A stretch of 64,000 nt of DNA from Humulus lupulus (Eukaryota; Streptophyta; Magnoliopsida; Rosales; Cannabaceae), in contig NC_084795.1 in the NCBI RefSeq assembly GCF_963169125.1, forward strand, positions 146,984,145-147,048,144, in the 5' to 3' direction. The notes under the pieces are model-generated. The model was not told the origin of the DNA. It did not search any database and saw only the letters and a program-made list of their open reading frames with translations. This document shows positions 1-10,953 of this stretch, piece after piece (positions within the stretch are counted from its first letter, which is position 1; every line of letters starts with the position of its first letter). The translations under genes were made by a program, and so were the position numbers.

Positions 1-1
1 A

Positions 2-172
2 GATCTGGCTTATGATGAGCGACCAGTTCAGATCTTAGATCGGAAAGACAAGGTGTTGCAAAATAAGACGCTTCCTTTCGTTAAAGTGCTGTGGAGAAAC
101 AGTAAGGTTGAGGAGGCGACCTGGGAGCTTAAGACAGCTATGCGGGATCAGTATCCGGAATTGTTCAGGTAA
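2..172 (+). CDS. Element A: C-terminal end of gypsy pol (chromodomain-like tail), partial
   Basis: The open frame runs from the window edge to a TAA at 170-172 and encodes the last 56 residues of a Ty3/gypsy polyprotein. The motif VQILDRKDKVL followed by VKVLWRNSKVEEATWE is the chromodomain-like tail found after integrase in plant chromoviruses; in that family it is thought to steer integration towards chromatin (family knowledge). It lies just upstream of a polypurine tract and an LTR start, as expected for the 3' end of pol. The same tail occurs in B (7140-7300) and F (57197-57400). No stop or frameshift is visible in this short piece. The rest of A lies left of the window. Confidence 0.85.
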   Translation, partial: DLAYDERPVQILDRKDKVLQNKTLPFVKVLWRNSKVEEATWELKTAMRDQYPELFR

Positions 173-195
173 ATTTCGAGCACGAAATTCTCATT

Positions 196-208
196 AGGAG
201 GGGATAGT
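196..208 (+). other. Element A polypurine tract
   Basis: AGGAGGGGATAGT directly abuts the LTR start TGTAATGACCC at 209. This is the expected plus-strand primer site for reverse transcription. Near-identical tracts precede the 3' LTRs of B, C and F. Confidence 0.85.
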
Positions 209-2353
209 TGTAATGACCCAAATTCACTAATAAGGCTTAAGGGCCTTGATTAGTGTGCCGGGAGGGCATGATGGGAATTATGTGTGATTATTATGATTAA
301 GATGCATGATTATGATTTTAAGCATGTTATATGACTATGTGAATTATATTATGTGATAATTATGATGTGTGAATTGTACCGCGTGGGTGCTGTGATACCA
401 ACGTGATGCACGTGCCGAGACGGTCCTAGGAAACTAGATAATGGTAACTGGTGATTTGGTAACCTTCGTAACTGTTAGTAACCATAGAGAGTAACAGGTT
501 TTATGGGGAAAGTGGTAGAATTGCAAAGGTGGTGAAAAGACAGGTATGGCCTTGAGGTTTAGTTAGGAAGGGGTATTAATGGAAGGGTAGAATAGTCATT
601 TGGTAGGATAAATGATCATTAGCTGAAGGGAAAATATCATATACGTATAACACTTGGAGAATGGGTTTATGCTGAAATTGGGGACCTAGAGGAAGAGCAA
701 ACCTAAGAATAAGAAAGGAGAAACTGAATCTAGCTTTTGGAAGAGGAATTTAAGGGTGATTGAAGTTGTCAAGCAAGCTTAGATCAAGGATATTCAGAGG
801 TAAGATCTTGATTATGATGTATCCAAATTTTAAGTCTTGAATTTTAGATAATGAATGTGAATTGAGGCAAGTTGGTGGCTGGTTTTATGTGATTTCAGAA
901 TTGGGAAAATCAAGGGGAAGGAGGTTTAGAGCTGGAGGTTGGACTCATCATTCAAGGTAAGGTCTCTGTGTGTTTATTAGGCTTGTTTCTGTTAAGGTAT
1001 AGGGAGTTTGGAGTGTGGTTTGTGTTTGAGTTCAAGCTGTTCTTAATTTTCTGGTTTGAGTTGTTAAGTGTGAAATTCAAGAGTGAATTTTAGGATTGAA
1101 GGTGTGAGTGAGCTTGGGCATGATGTTTTTGGGTTGTTGTGAGGTTTATTAAGGGTTTAGAGTTGGTTTTGGGACTTAGGATGGAGTTTGGGGTGATTTG
1201 GAGAGGTTGGAGCTCGGGAAAATGCGAAGGAAAAACCCAGAATTCTGGGCTGCGAAGGCGTGCCGCGGCACGGGTTTTGTGTGCCGCGGCTTGGAGTCTC
1301 TGACTGATGGGTGCCGCGGCACAAGGAAGTGGTGCCGCGGCACAAGGCCAATTTGAGAGTGTCACTTTTGGCAATTTTTGGCCTTTGCTCCGGGGGTTCG
1401 GGGGATGTCTCCGGGGTATTGTTCTAAGGTTTTGGGGGTTCCGAGAGTGTGGGTTAGGTTCTGGGAAGGTAGTCTTGGATTGGTTAATGACAAAGAATAT
1501 TATATTTGTGTTGTGATTAGGACTTTGGAGAGGCTCGGAGTAGAGGACCGTGCTTGTGGCTACGTGGCATCGGAAACCAGTGAATTGTAAGGTAAGAAAA
1601 TTGCACCCGAATGTATGATTGTGATGGGACTAAGTGCTCCCGAGAGTTGTATTGTGTCATCGTTGGTATTACGCCAAGGGACACGTATAAGCGGTCTAAG
1701 AGTACCGTTCATGACTTTAGCGCACGGGGCGCGAAATGGCCATTGGAAGCCAGAAACAATAGGTTAACAGAGGGAGCAGCCTGTGAGCGCTAGCCCTGGT
1801 TAACATCTGTGTTTTATGTATTTTGAGCTGTGATGCTTAGTATGTGGTATACTTGAATGATGATGTACTTGAATTTATGAGATGCTATATGAGTAATTGA
1901 CTTGATTGCTAGTTGTTCATGCTCTGTTATTGCTGTGTTTCCTTGCTGGGCCTTGGCTCACGGGTGCTTCGTGGTGCAGGTAAGGGCAAGGGCAAGCTGG
2001 ACCAGGCCTGAGGTGGAGAGCTCCGAGGTGTGATGTACATAGCCAGCCGTTCGATCGCCATGGTCGAGGAGTGTGTCAGGACAGAGATTACCTAACTGCT
2101 CATTTTGCCTTAGTATGGCTGTTAATGTACTTAAACTTTGTAACTTTTGTAAATGACTTTTAAACTGTCATTTTTGGAATCCCATGTACATAAACAATGT
2201 TTAGTAATGAGAACATAACTGTTGAGACCAAAACGCTTTTAACCCTAGTACCTCTACTGTTTCAGAACACGTTTTTACTTTTATGACTTGATTAGCAAGA
2301 CCGGCACTTTATAAACACACAGTGTAGCGGTCTTGGCTATCCAGGGCGTTACA
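209..2353 (+). repeat. Element A 3' LTR (2145 bp), inserted in the 5' LTR of element B
   Basis: The LTR begins TGTAATGACCC and ends GGGCGTTACA (TG...CA). It is followed at 2354 by ACTTT, which fits the place where B's LTR reads CACTTTTTG (compare 9638-9650), so A inserted into B's 5' LTR; the left TSD copy is outside the window. Inside are four copies of a GTGCCGCGGCAC-type palindrome (1260-1343), GTAAG-containing sites (801, 1590, 1980), the block GGCTCACGGGTGCT (about 1955) shared with other families, and GGAATCCCA with TGTAA motifs (2125-2185) likely to mark the poly(A) region. The start is related to the B and C LTRs but is clearly a different family. Open frames of 60-94 aa inside it have no known motif. 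Confidence 0.85.
1260..1343 (+). repeat. Palindrome cluster in LTR A (GTGCCGCGGCAC)
   Basis: GTGCCGCGGCAC is a perfect 12-bp palindrome at 1260-1271, 1311-1322 and 1332-1343, with a diverged copy (GTGCCGCGGCTT) at 1281-1292. It is GC-rich within AT-richer LTR sequence. Function is unknown; see findings. Confidence 0.8.
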
Positions 2354-2447
2354 ACTTTTGGTTTCAGAGACCACGTAGAGTCAGTCAAAAGCATGATTTC
2401 TGTTTTAAACTCACTAAGTAACGACTCTAAGGTAGTAGGGCGTTACA
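2354..2447 (+). repeat. Element B 5' LTR remnant (last ~94 bp)
   Basis: This segment, from ACTTTTGG to GGGCGTTACA, matches the last ~94 bp of B's 3' LTR (9639-9732), including GAGACCACGTAGAGTCAGTC and the final GTAGTAGGGCGTTACA. The rest of the 5' LTR must lie left of A, outside the window. It was cut by insertion of A, not lost by deletion, because A's LTR ends precisely at 2353. Confidence 0.85.
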
Positions 2448-2450
2448 AGT

Positions 2451-2462
2451 TGGTATCAGAGC
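2451..2462 (+). other. Element B primer binding site (tRNA-Met type)
   Basis: TGGTATCAGAGC begins 3 bp after the LTR end. It is complementary to the 3' end of plant initiator tRNA-Met, the usual primer for this class. The same 12 bases occur in C (12049-12060). Confidence 0.9.
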
Positions 2463-2787
2463 GAGCCAAGGTTTATTGGTTCTGGAGATTGACCGAACAT
2501 GTACGCACGCTGCCATTGAAAAGCTCGACTCAGGGTTGATTGGTATGGTCGATTAATATATATCTGAATATGTGTTTAATGCTTTGTGTGCCTGCTTAGG
2601 TTGTTATGAGCATGATGAGTGAAATAACATATGCATGAAGCCAGGGCAAGGCCCGTTGTGTGCTGTATGATATCTATATGTTATGTTGGATTGTTGATTT
2701 TGGTTGTTGTTGAGATTGAGAGGTGGAAATTGGACCTTGTTATCATGCCTGATGAGCGGTGTCACTGATTGCAGGCATTTAGTTGTA
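2463..2787 (+). other. Element B untranslated leader
   Basis: This 325-bp stretch between primer site and gag ATG has no ORF with recognisable motifs. It is the expected 5' leader, which in this class carries packaging and dimerisation signals; I cannot identify them here. Confidence 0.6.
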
Positions 2788-3846
2788 ATGCCTCGCCAAT
2801 CATCGAGACTCCGTGGCATTCAGGCCGAGGATGACAACTAGGGTCAGGACCCTCCACCTGCTCCTCAGAACTGGCAGCAGATTTTAGCCGAAATGGAGGC
2901 TAGATTGAAGAGAATAGAGGAAGAGCTTAGTCAGTTGAGGCAACCAGCTCCTCCACCAGCCACTGGGTTACCACTACAGCCGAGTGTAGCACCAGCTCCA
3001 GTTCAACCTGTGACTGAGAACAGGTTGGAACCTCTGTATGAAAGATTAAGGAAACAGCAACCTCCTACCTTTGAGGGCGGAGCAGACCCACTGCAGGCTG
3101 AGCAGTGGATGAGTACGATTTCTGTAATCTTGGACTTCATAAGGGTTGAAGGAAAGGAAAGGGTTGATTGTGCCAGTTATATGCTTAGAAATGATGCACG
3201 AATATGGTGGGATGTGGTAAGGCAGCGAAGGGATACTGCAGCTATGACTTGGGAAGAGTTCAAGAGCATTTTTAACGAGAAGTACTATAGCGTAGCAGTT
3301 CGAGCTGCGAAAGCTGATGAGTTTATCAACCTGATTCAGAGCAGGTTATCCGTCATCGAGTACGCCCTGGTATTTGACAGATTGGCGAAGTTTGCGCCAG
3401 AGCTAGTGCCGACTGATGCGGCCAGGAGAGATAGGTTTATACGGGGATTGAATGTGATGATCGCCCGTGATGTGAGTATTACATTGGCTCTAGAGACTAC
3501 CTATGCGCAAGTGGTGGGCAAGGCCCTAAATGCTGAGAGGGCTGAGGATCAGATCTGGAAGGATAGCGCTGCTAGGCGCGATACCAGGAGGGCAGTGCCT
3601 TCTTCTTCTGGGCCTAGTCAGGGTAGCGGCCCCAGTGAGAAGAAAAGAAGAGCACCATATTCATTTGCTCCTTATGGTTCTGATAGGAGGTTTTGCGGTT
3701 CGAGGGGTGGCCGTCAGGGCGGAAATGATAGCTGGAGGAGCTTTCCCATGTGTCCTCGATGCAGGCGACGGCATCAGGGCGAGTGCCGGACCAGGGCATG
3801 CTTTATTTGTGGGAGCACCAGCCACTTGAAGAAAGACTGCCCGTAG
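2788..3846 (+). pseudogene. gag: Element B gag (capsid/nucleocapsid), two in-frame stops
   Basis: gag forms the particle that packages element RNA. I place the start at ATG 2788 (MPRQSSRL), because F carries the matching start at 61688; a TAG at 2839-2841 then interrupts the frame, and the long open part begins at 2893. The middle has the retrotransposon gag core (FEGGADPLQAEQWM, then ARIWWDVV and EEFKSIFNEKYY). The C-terminus has basic, Ser/Gly-rich sequence and two zinc-binding motifs: CPRCRRRHQGEC (spacing C-X2-C-X3-H-X3-C) and the standard knuckle CFICGSTSHLKKDC. A TAG at 3844-3846 then interrupts the join to pol, which continues in the same frame. F and C carry homologous gag genes. About 350 residues, normal for the group. 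Confidence 0.85.
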
Positions 3847-4530
3847 GCTAAGAAAGAGGAGCCAAGGCAGGGAGACAGCCTCGCTCCTGCTAGGGTTTTC
3901 ACTTTGACTCAGACTGAGGCAGAGGCCAGTCCCTCAGTCGTGACAGGTCAGATTTTTAGCGCTGGTTCCTTGTTTTCTGCATTGATTGATTCGGGTGCTA
4001 CTCACTCATTTGTATCTGCTAGGGTGATTGATCAGCTTTGTAGACCTAGTATTTTGTATGCTAGGGGTTTCCAGACTTTATTGCCAACAGGAGAACTGGT
4101 AGTCTCTAGGAGGTGGGTTAGAGCATTACCAGTAGTTATAGACGGTAAAGAATTATTTGTTGACCTAGTTGAACTAGATATGGACGATTTTGATATAATA
4201 CTAGGAATGGATTGGTTAATGCGGTATGGAGCAACAATTGACTGTAAGCGACGAATGGTGACCTTTGAACCACATGGCGAGGTACCCTTTGTGTTTGTGG
4301 GAACGGTGAATGGACCGCGGGTGCCTATGATCTCAGCACTAAAGGCTAGAGACCTGATGCAGGAGGATTGCATAGGATTCCTAGCGAGTATTGTAGATTC
4401 CTCCAAGGTGGCGGCAGTGGGACCGAATGAAACCAGAGTGGTCTGTGAGTTTCCAGACTTGTTTCCAGCAGATCTGCCAGGATTGCCGCCACAGCTGGAG
4501 ATTGAGTTCTTCATAGAGTTGGCTCTGGGA
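3847..4530 (+). pseudogene. Element B protease region of pol
   Basis: In the same frame as gag, this region encodes a retropepsin-like aspartic protease that would cut the polyprotein. The active-site motif [15 protein letters not shown] sits about 28 residues after the first Met at 3904, and the second conserved strand [12 protein letters not shown] follows about 65 residues later. The linker between gag and protease (AKKEEPRQ, then [10 protein letters not shown]) is typical of plant chromoviruses. No stop lies inside the protease itself. The homologous domain in F (60131-60600) is frameshifted, while here it is complete. Confidence 0.85.
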
Positions 4531-5780
4531 GCAGAGCCAGTATCCAAGGCACCCTACAAAATGGCTCCGGCAGAATTAAAGGAATTGAAGATTCAGTTGC
4601 AGGAACTACTGGATTTGGGGTTTGTCAGACCGAGTTTCTCACCATGGGGTGCTTCAGTATTGTTTGTTAAGAAAAAGGATGGATCACTCCGGATGTGCAT
4701 TGACTACAGGGAGTTAAATAAGTTGACCATCAAGAACAAGTATCCATTGCCTAGGATCGACGATTTATTTGATCAGCTTCAAGGGAGTACAGTGTTTTCG
4801 AAGATTGATCTCCGATCAGGCTACTATCAGTTGAGGATCAATGAAGAGGACGTACCAAAGACTGCTTTTCGGACACGGTATGGGCATTATGAATTTCTGG
4901 TTATGTCCTTTGGATTAACCAATGCCCCAGCGGCGTTTATGGATTTGATGAACAGAATTTTCTAGGATTATCTGGATAATTTTGTGATTGTATTTATTGA
5001 TGATATCCTAGTGTACTCCCAGTCAGAGACAGAGCATGATCATCATCTGCGCCTGGTGTTGCAGCGGTTAAGAGAGCATAAGTTATATGCTAAGTTTAGG
5101 AAATGCGAGTTCTGGTTATCGCAAGTTTCATTTCTGGGCCATATTATCAGTAAGGATGGGTTACTGGTCGACCCAAGCAAAACGGAAGCAGTAAGAGATT
5201 GGCCTAGACCCAGCAATGTTCCTGAAGTTAGAAGTTTCCTTGGACTAGCAGGTTACTACCGGCCGTTTGTAGAGGGGTTCTCCAGAATTGCTACTGCATT
5301 GACAGAATTGACAAGGAAGAAGACCAAGTATGTGTGGACAGATCGATGTGAGAACAGATTTAAAGAGTTGAAGCGGTGGTTGATTACTGCACCAGTGCTG
5401 AGCCTGCCAACAGATGATGAGAAGTTTGTGGTCTACTGTGAGGCTTCTAGACAGGGTCTGGGATGCATGTTAATGCAGGCTGGGAAAGTGATAGCGTATG
5501 CATCAAGGCAATTAAAGGAGTACGAGCAGAGATATCCCACGCATGACCTGGAGTTAGCTGCAGTGGTATTCGCACTTAAGGTTTGGAGACACTATCTGTA
5601 TGGAGAGAGATGCGAGATATACATTGATCACAAAAGTCTAAAGTATTTCTTTACCCAGAAGGACTTGAATATGCGCCAGAGACGGTGGCTAGAGCTGGTA
5701 AAGGATTACGATTGTGATATCCTATAACATCTTGGGAAGGCTAATGTAGTGGCTGATTCATTGAGCCGGAGGGGCCCAGG
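4531..5780 (+). pseudogene. Element B reverse transcriptase and RNase H, two in-frame stops
   Basis: RT motifs appear in order: [66 protein letters not shown] and the catalytic [12 protein letters not shown] at about 4984-5020. A TAG at 4963-4965 lies just before this catalytic loop, probably from CAG. RNase H follows with [18 protein letters not shown] (about 5425) and [14 protein letters not shown] at 5725-5727 breaks the frame at the end of RNase H, before NVVADSLSRR. All parts stay in one frame, so point mutations and not indels inactivated it. RT would copy element RNA to DNA inside the gag particle. Confidence 0.88.
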
Positions 5781-7035
5781 ACAGCTGTATAGTTCGAGGC
5801 AGATATCTGACAGACTAGCCGGAGAGATGGCTAGAGCAGGTATAGAGTTAGTGGTTGGTAGGTTAGCCAACATTACTCTCCAGTCAACGCTCCTTGAGAG
5901 GATTAAGGAAGCACAGGGAAGGGACCCCCAGTTAGTTGAACGTAGAGAGAGTGTCCTAACTGAAGCAGCTAAGGACTTCTCTATTTCTGAGATGGGTTTG
6001 TTGAAGTACAAAGGACGGATTTGTGTTCCGATTGATCCAGACATTAGGCAAGAGATTCTGGACGATTCTCATACCACTCCCTACTCCTTGCACCCAGGTT
6101 CTACGAAGATGTACCATGACTTGAAGGTTTTATATTGGTGGTCAGGCATGAAGAGGGACATGGTGGACTATGTGACTAGATGCTTAATCTGTCAGTAGAT
6201 TAAGGCTGAACATCAGAGGCCAGCAGGATTATTACAGCCTCTAGGGATTCCCGAGTGGAAATGGGAAGATATTGCCATGGACATTGTGGTTAGATTGCCA
6301 AAGACCGTGGGTCAGCATGACTCGGTGTGGGTGATTGTGGATAGGTATACTAAGTCTGCCCACTTCTTACCTGTGAAGACAACTTATACTGTGGAGCAGT
6401 ATGCAGAGCTTTATGTGAAGGAGATTGTTCGACTTCATGGGGCTCCGAGGTCGATAGTATCCGACAGAGACCCCACTTTCACTTCCAAGTTTTGGAAGAG
6501 CCCACAGAAGGCAATGGGCACACAGCTTCGGTTTAGTACTGCTTATCATCCTCAGACGGATGGACAGTCTGAGAGGACAATACAGATACTGGAGGACATG
6601 TTACGAGCTTGTGTGTTGGATTTTGGGGGATCTTGGAGTAGGTATCTCCCTCTGATTGAATTCTCGTACAATAATAGTTATCAGGCGACTATCGGAGTGG
6701 CTCCGTATGAGATGCTGTATGGGAGGAAGTGCAGATCACCGATTCACTGGGATGAGGTAGGTGAGAGGAGGTATTTAGGTCCTGAGATGGTTCAGAGGAC
6801 CAATGAGGCACTTGAGAAAATTAGAGCTCGTATGCTCGCCTTCCAGAGTCGCCAGAAGAGTTATTCAGATCAGAGACGCAGGAGCGTGGAATTTCAGGTT
6901 GGTGATCATGTATTCCTCAGGGTTTCACCCCTGAGAGGAGTAAAATGATTCGGCTTTCGGGGCAAGCTGAGTCCCAGGTTTGTTGGCCCCTTTGAGGTTC
7001 CAGAGCGAGTCGGGGAGGTAGCTTACAAGTTAGCA
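5749..7035 (+). pseudogene. Element B integrase, two in-frame stops
   Basis: The zinc-binding N-domain shows the His pair around HTTPYSLHPGSTKMYHDL and Cys pair CLICQ near 6190. TAG at 6196-6198 interrupts right after it (CAG to TAG likely). The catalytic core carries the first Asp near MDIVVRLPK (6277), [15 protein letters not shown] with the second Asp, and the glutamate in HPQTDGQSERTIQILEDML. A C-terminal GPEMVQRTNEA...KSYSDQRR and VGDHVFLRVSP follow. TGA at 6946-6948 (probably from CGA) interrupts next to PLRGVK. The DDE residues are all present. The enzyme would insert the DNA copy into the genome. Confidence 0.88.
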
Positions 7036-7330
7036 ATGCCTCCAGCTCTATCAGGGGTTCATGACGTGTTTCATGTATCCATGCTCCGGAAGTATGTATC
7101 GGATGCTACTCATGTGTTGAGCTATGAGAACTTGGAGTTGGATCGGGATTTATCATTCGAAGAAAAGCCTGTTCAGATCCTTGATAGAAAGGACAAAGTC
7201 TTGAGGAGCAAGACCATCGCCTTGGTTAAAATATTGTGGAGGAATAGCAAGGTTGAAGAGGCGACATGGGAACTGGAGTCAGATATGCGGAGCGGTATCC
7301 CAAGTTGTTCAGGTAAATTTCGAGGACGAA
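7036..7330 (+). pseudogene. Element B chromodomain-like C-terminal tail, late frameshift
   Basis: The region encodes LSGVHDVFHVSMLRKY, then VQILDRKDKVLRSKTIALVKILWRNSKVEEATWELE, the chromodomain-like tail of chromoviral integrases. Compared with A (about 139-172) and F, one base is missing near 7290, so the last residues are read in a wrong frame and the natural stop at about 7315 is passed; the shifted frame stays open to 7377. Damage is limited to the last dozen residues. Confidence 0.8.
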
Positions 7331-7339
7331 ATTTTCATG

Positions 7340-7352
7340 AGGAGGGGATAGT
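7340..7352 (+). other. Element B polypurine tract
   Basis: AGGAGGGGATAGT ends one base before the LTR start TGTAACGACCC at 7353. Confidence 0.88.
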
Positions 7353-9732
7353 TGTAACGACCCAAATTCGCTATTAAGGCTTAAGGGCCTTGAGTAGTGT
7401 GTCTGGAGGGCATAATGGGATTTTGTGTGTGACTTTAATGATTTTAATGCATGATTATGATTTAATGCACGTTATATGAATATTTGATTATTTGAGATGC
7501 ATGACTATGTGAATTAGTATGCATGTAGACCTGATTATCTTAGAAAGAGCATAATTGTAATTTGGCCATTTTGGGCATGACTGTGTTGATATCTGTGATC
7601 TATGACTCGAGACGATCCTAGAATGAGCGGGTTAGCGGAAAAGTCAAAGCGGGAATCTATACCCGGCTTGGGTTAAGCCTGGGGAGTTTAAATGAGAATT
7701 TGGGAAATATATTGAGATTAATCTTGATGATGAGGAATGTATATTTGGTGATTAATCAGGTATTGGGTAGCGAGCGGGAATTATTAGGAACACTTGAGGA
7801 ATTAGTGGGAATTTGGGTAATATGACTAAAATGTCCCTTTATGGGAAAAAAAGGTTTAGAATTATTAAGGAGGGCATTTTGGTCTTTAGGTTTGTTAGAG
7901 ATAAGTTAAAGGGGGCTTTATACTTAGTGGATTTTGTAGAAAAAGAGTTAAGGCTGAAAAAGAAAGAAAGAAGGAAGAAAAAGGAAAAGAGAGAAAAGCT
8001 GAAGGGTTTTGTTCCAAAAGAATCGGTTTGTGGCTCTCCCACCATTTCCCTTCATTTTTCTTGGAGTTAAGCTCAGTGGAGAGCTAGGGTAGGCTGAGCA
8101 TCAAGGATCCTAAGCTAGACTTGAGGATTGGCATGGGATTAACAAGATCACATCAGAAATTTGAGGTAAGTTCTTGGAGATTTCAGTTTTAGGGCTTGAC
8201 TGGTTTGAGCTGTGTATTTGAGCTAAATAGATTGGATTTTTGGGGAAATCAAGTCAAGGTTGTGAAGGAGCAAGCTAAGGAGGTCTAGGGTTCAACTCAA
8301 GGTCGAATTTCTATCCACGGTATGATTTCTAAGACCTTATCTTTGATGTTTGAATGAATTTCTGGTTTGAGGGTTCATTATGGTGGATCTTGAGTTTTGG
8401 GTTGCTTGAGCTTGGGGTATGAGTTCTTGGGATGCTTGGGATGAGTGTGAGGTGTTGATAAGTTTTTTTTTGGGCTTGGGAAAGATTTGGACAAGTTTGG
8501 GGTTGAAATGGTAGAAGGAAATCGCAGGATGCGATTTTGGGCATTGCTGGTCTGCAACTAGCGCTACAGCGCTAGTCAGTGGGCGCTGTAGCGCTAGCCC
8601 CTGTTTCTGGGGGGTGTGGTTCTGCTTGTAGCGCTACAGCACCCTCTTTAGAGCGCTGTAGCTCTGCACTGTTCACAGAAGGGGATTTTTGGGTTTTTGT
8701 TGAGGGATTTTGACCTAGGGTTCGGGGCTCGATTCCACCACTTTGTTTTGGGGATCTAGGACTTCCCGGGGGCTCGGGATTGGTCCCGAGGCTAGGTTTT
8801 GCACTTGAGGTTTGGTGATGACTTTGACTTATGGTATTTTCTTAGGTAAGCGCTAGAGCTCGAGTAGGATCGTGCTCAAGGAGTCAGGTGATCAAGGCTA
8901 TCGAATTTAAAGGTAAGAAAACCGTAACACCCGAGATCAGGGCATGGGCCCACAGTGCTATTGCAGGGCATGGCCCTAGATTGTATTATGTGCAAATGTA
9001 TAACTTTAAATGAATTATTATATGTTTCAATGATTATTTCGAAATGTACGATATCTGTGATTATAATGAAATGAACGGCTAAGGCCGAGAGCGGCGAAGG
9101 CCGGGTACGGCCTTGGGGCCGGAAGTAACACTCAGCACATGGGGTGCTTATAGGCACGGTGGGAACCAAGGGATACATGAGTTATCCTTACAGTGAGGAC
9201 CGAGACCCCAGGCTTTGGTAAGGCCTCTGGGGCGGCATGGCTGTGCTTGTTCAGTCTGATGGTTTTCCTATTTATCAGTGGGTTATGTCAGCTATATTCT
9301 ATGCATATGTTATGTACTATTTGGGTTTTCTTGCCAGGCTTCGGCTCACGGGTGCTCTGTGTGGCAGGTAAAAGCAAGGAGTCAGTCAACCGGCCATGAG
9401 TATGGAGAGCGTGGGGGCGGCGCGTACATGTTCGGTCTGCCCGACTGCTTTGGTTGGGGGCATTTTGTATATGGCTGTATTAACTTATTCTTTTGATAGT
9501 TAACCTGGTGTAAATCTATTTTTGAGTTGTAAATATTTTGTAAACTTTATTTTTGGGATCCCAGATGTTTGATACTTAATGTTTTCAATGAAACTAAACA
9601 TTTTCAAAGAGTACAGCCTTAAATTCTGGTTTAGTCACACTTTTTGTTTTAGAGACCACGTAGAGTCAGTCAAAAGCACGATTTCTGTTTTAAACTCCCT
9701 AAGTAACGGCTCTAAGGTAGTAGGGCGTTACA
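7353..9732 (+). repeat. Element B 3' LTR (2380 bp)
   Basis: It starts TGTAACGACCC and ends GTAGGGCGTTACA. It is the same family as E (24304-26680, reverse strand, 2377 bp), which confirms both ends. Internal landmarks are a possible TATA-like CTTTATACTT (about 7916), a purine-rich run (7955-8005), GAGGTAAGTTCTT (8162), the palindrome cluster 8557-8675, GGTAAGAAAACC (8911), two GGGCATGG(G)CCC units (8940-8972), a G+C-rich box rich in GGCC (9070-9125), the shared block GGCTCACGGGTGCT (9342) and GGGATCCCAG (9556). The LTR is noncoding; small ORFs inside it are not genes. Confidence 0.9.
8557..8675 (+). repeat. Palindrome cluster in LTR B (AGCGCT types)
   Basis: ACTAGCGCT and AGCGCTAGT form 9-bp arms around 2 bp (8557-8576). 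Related units follow at 8581-8600 (GGCGCTGTAGCGCTAGCC), 8637-8648 (TGTAGCGCTACA, a perfect 12-mer) and 8660-8675 (AGAGC...GCTCT). The same cluster occurs in E at 25374-25478. Confidence 0.8.
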
Positions 9733-10296
9733 GGCGGGAAAGGATGGTTTTACCCTTGGGATGACTTTAGAAGCCTTTATTTGACCTAGGGGCAATATGG
9801 TCATTTGGCAAAGGATATGTATCATTTAAAGGCTGTAGAAAATGTATGAAAAGAAAACAGAGCATCATCATCCTCATTTTTCTTTCTCTCCCGTACTTTT
9901 TCCTCCTCCTTCTTCCTTTTGATTTTTGAGAGCCAATTTGAGGTAGAAAGCTAGGAGAGCAAGGCTTGAGGGCTTAGGACTTTGGTTCAATCATTAAAGG
10001 GGATCTAAATCAAGCTTGAGGTAAGGAATTCATCCATGAAAACAAGCCATACTCAGTTTTTCCTTATGGTTTTTCAGTTGAGAATTTGAGGTGTTAGTGG
10101 TGGGAATTCATGGAAGTTTTTGTGTAAGTTTGAGTGGGTTTTGATGAGGGTGTGATATAGATGATGATTTGGGGTTGAATTGGATGTTTAGGTGATGTTT
10201 GGGATTCATTTGGAGGGTTGGTTTTAAGAGAAATCGCAAGGAAGAAGAACCATAAAGTTTCTGGTCTGTAATTGGCGCAGCAGCGCTAGGCACGGC

Positions 10297-10313
10297 AGAG
10301 AGCTGGGCTCTCT
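10297..10313 (+). repeat. Inverted repeat in LTR C (AGAGAGC/GCTCTCT)
   Basis: There are 7-bp arms around TGG, flanked by GCGCAGCAGCGC (10275-10286) and GCTGCAGCGC (10329-10338). The matching copy in the 3' LTR is at 28089-28105. The cluster sits at the LTR position where other families carry their own palindromes. Confidence 0.7.
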
Positions 10314-10953
10314 GACTTGGGAAATAGGGCTGCAGCGCTGGTCCATTTTTCAGAAAGCCTATTTTAGGGCTCGGAATGACTTTTAAGGATTGGGGTTTCG
10401 TTCCTTTACCCCGTTTGAGTATAATAAGATTCCCGAAAGTGCGGGATGGATCCCAGGAGTGTGGTTTTAGATTATAAACCTTTTTTATGATTTATTTTAT
10501 TGATGGGATTCCATATTTGCTTATGACTAGGTGACCGCTAAAGGATCAAAGGGTTGATCGTTCTCAAGGGTCGTTCCTTTATTTATTCTAGCTCGAATCT
10601 GAGGTAAGAAAACTGCACCCCATGTGTGACATGCATGGCTATGATTGATGCATGTTGGATATTTAAATGTAAACATTGATAGCATAATGAATGCTTGGCA
10701 ATTTTTCCCATTTGCATATGATTATTATTGAGGCATGCTGGTTGGCTAAATGCGATGCATGTGAAGCACGAGAAACATGAGATTAGGGCATGCCATGAAT
10801 GATGAATATGAGATTGGTCAGAGCTTGAGTCTCTGTGTTTGCGCATGATCATTATTATGCTCGCAGTTGTTAAGTAAGCATGTTAAATGCCTCATCTTTG
10901 GAAGTGTGACATATGATATATGTTTGGTAGCAATGCTTACTAGTGCATGGCAT

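Larger units (their letters stand above)
2354..9732 (+). mobile_element. Element B: Ty3/gypsy chromovirus-like retrotransposon, 5' LTR truncated by A
   Basis: B reads from left to right as remnant 5' LTR (2354-2447), tRNA-Met-type primer site (2451-2462), gag (2788-3846), protease, RT, RNase H, integrase and chromodomain-like tail in one reading frame (to about 7300), polypurine tract (7340-7352) and full 3' LTR (7353-9732). The order with integrase after RNase H and the chromodomain-like tail place it among plant chromoviruses, probably the Del/Tekay group (family knowledge). gag-pol is a single frame broken by six in-frame stops plus a late frameshift, so B is dead but recent enough to read easily. 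It was inserted into the 5' LTR of C: sequence right of 9732 (GGCGGGAAA...) continues the C LTR and matches 27536 onward. Confidence 0.85.

Noticed and set aside
1090..1793. Small ORFs in LTR A as genes
   Set aside because: They overlap on both strands across the palindrome cluster and have no homologous frame in the B or C LTRs.
2354..2447. B 5' LTR lost by deletion
   Set aside because: A's LTR ends precisely at the boundary and the flanking ACTTT fits an insertion site, so interruption by A is the simpler reading.
4032..4547. 171-codon open frame on the minus strand within B
   Set aside because: It is the shadow of the protease and RT start, which has the DSG motif on the plus strand.
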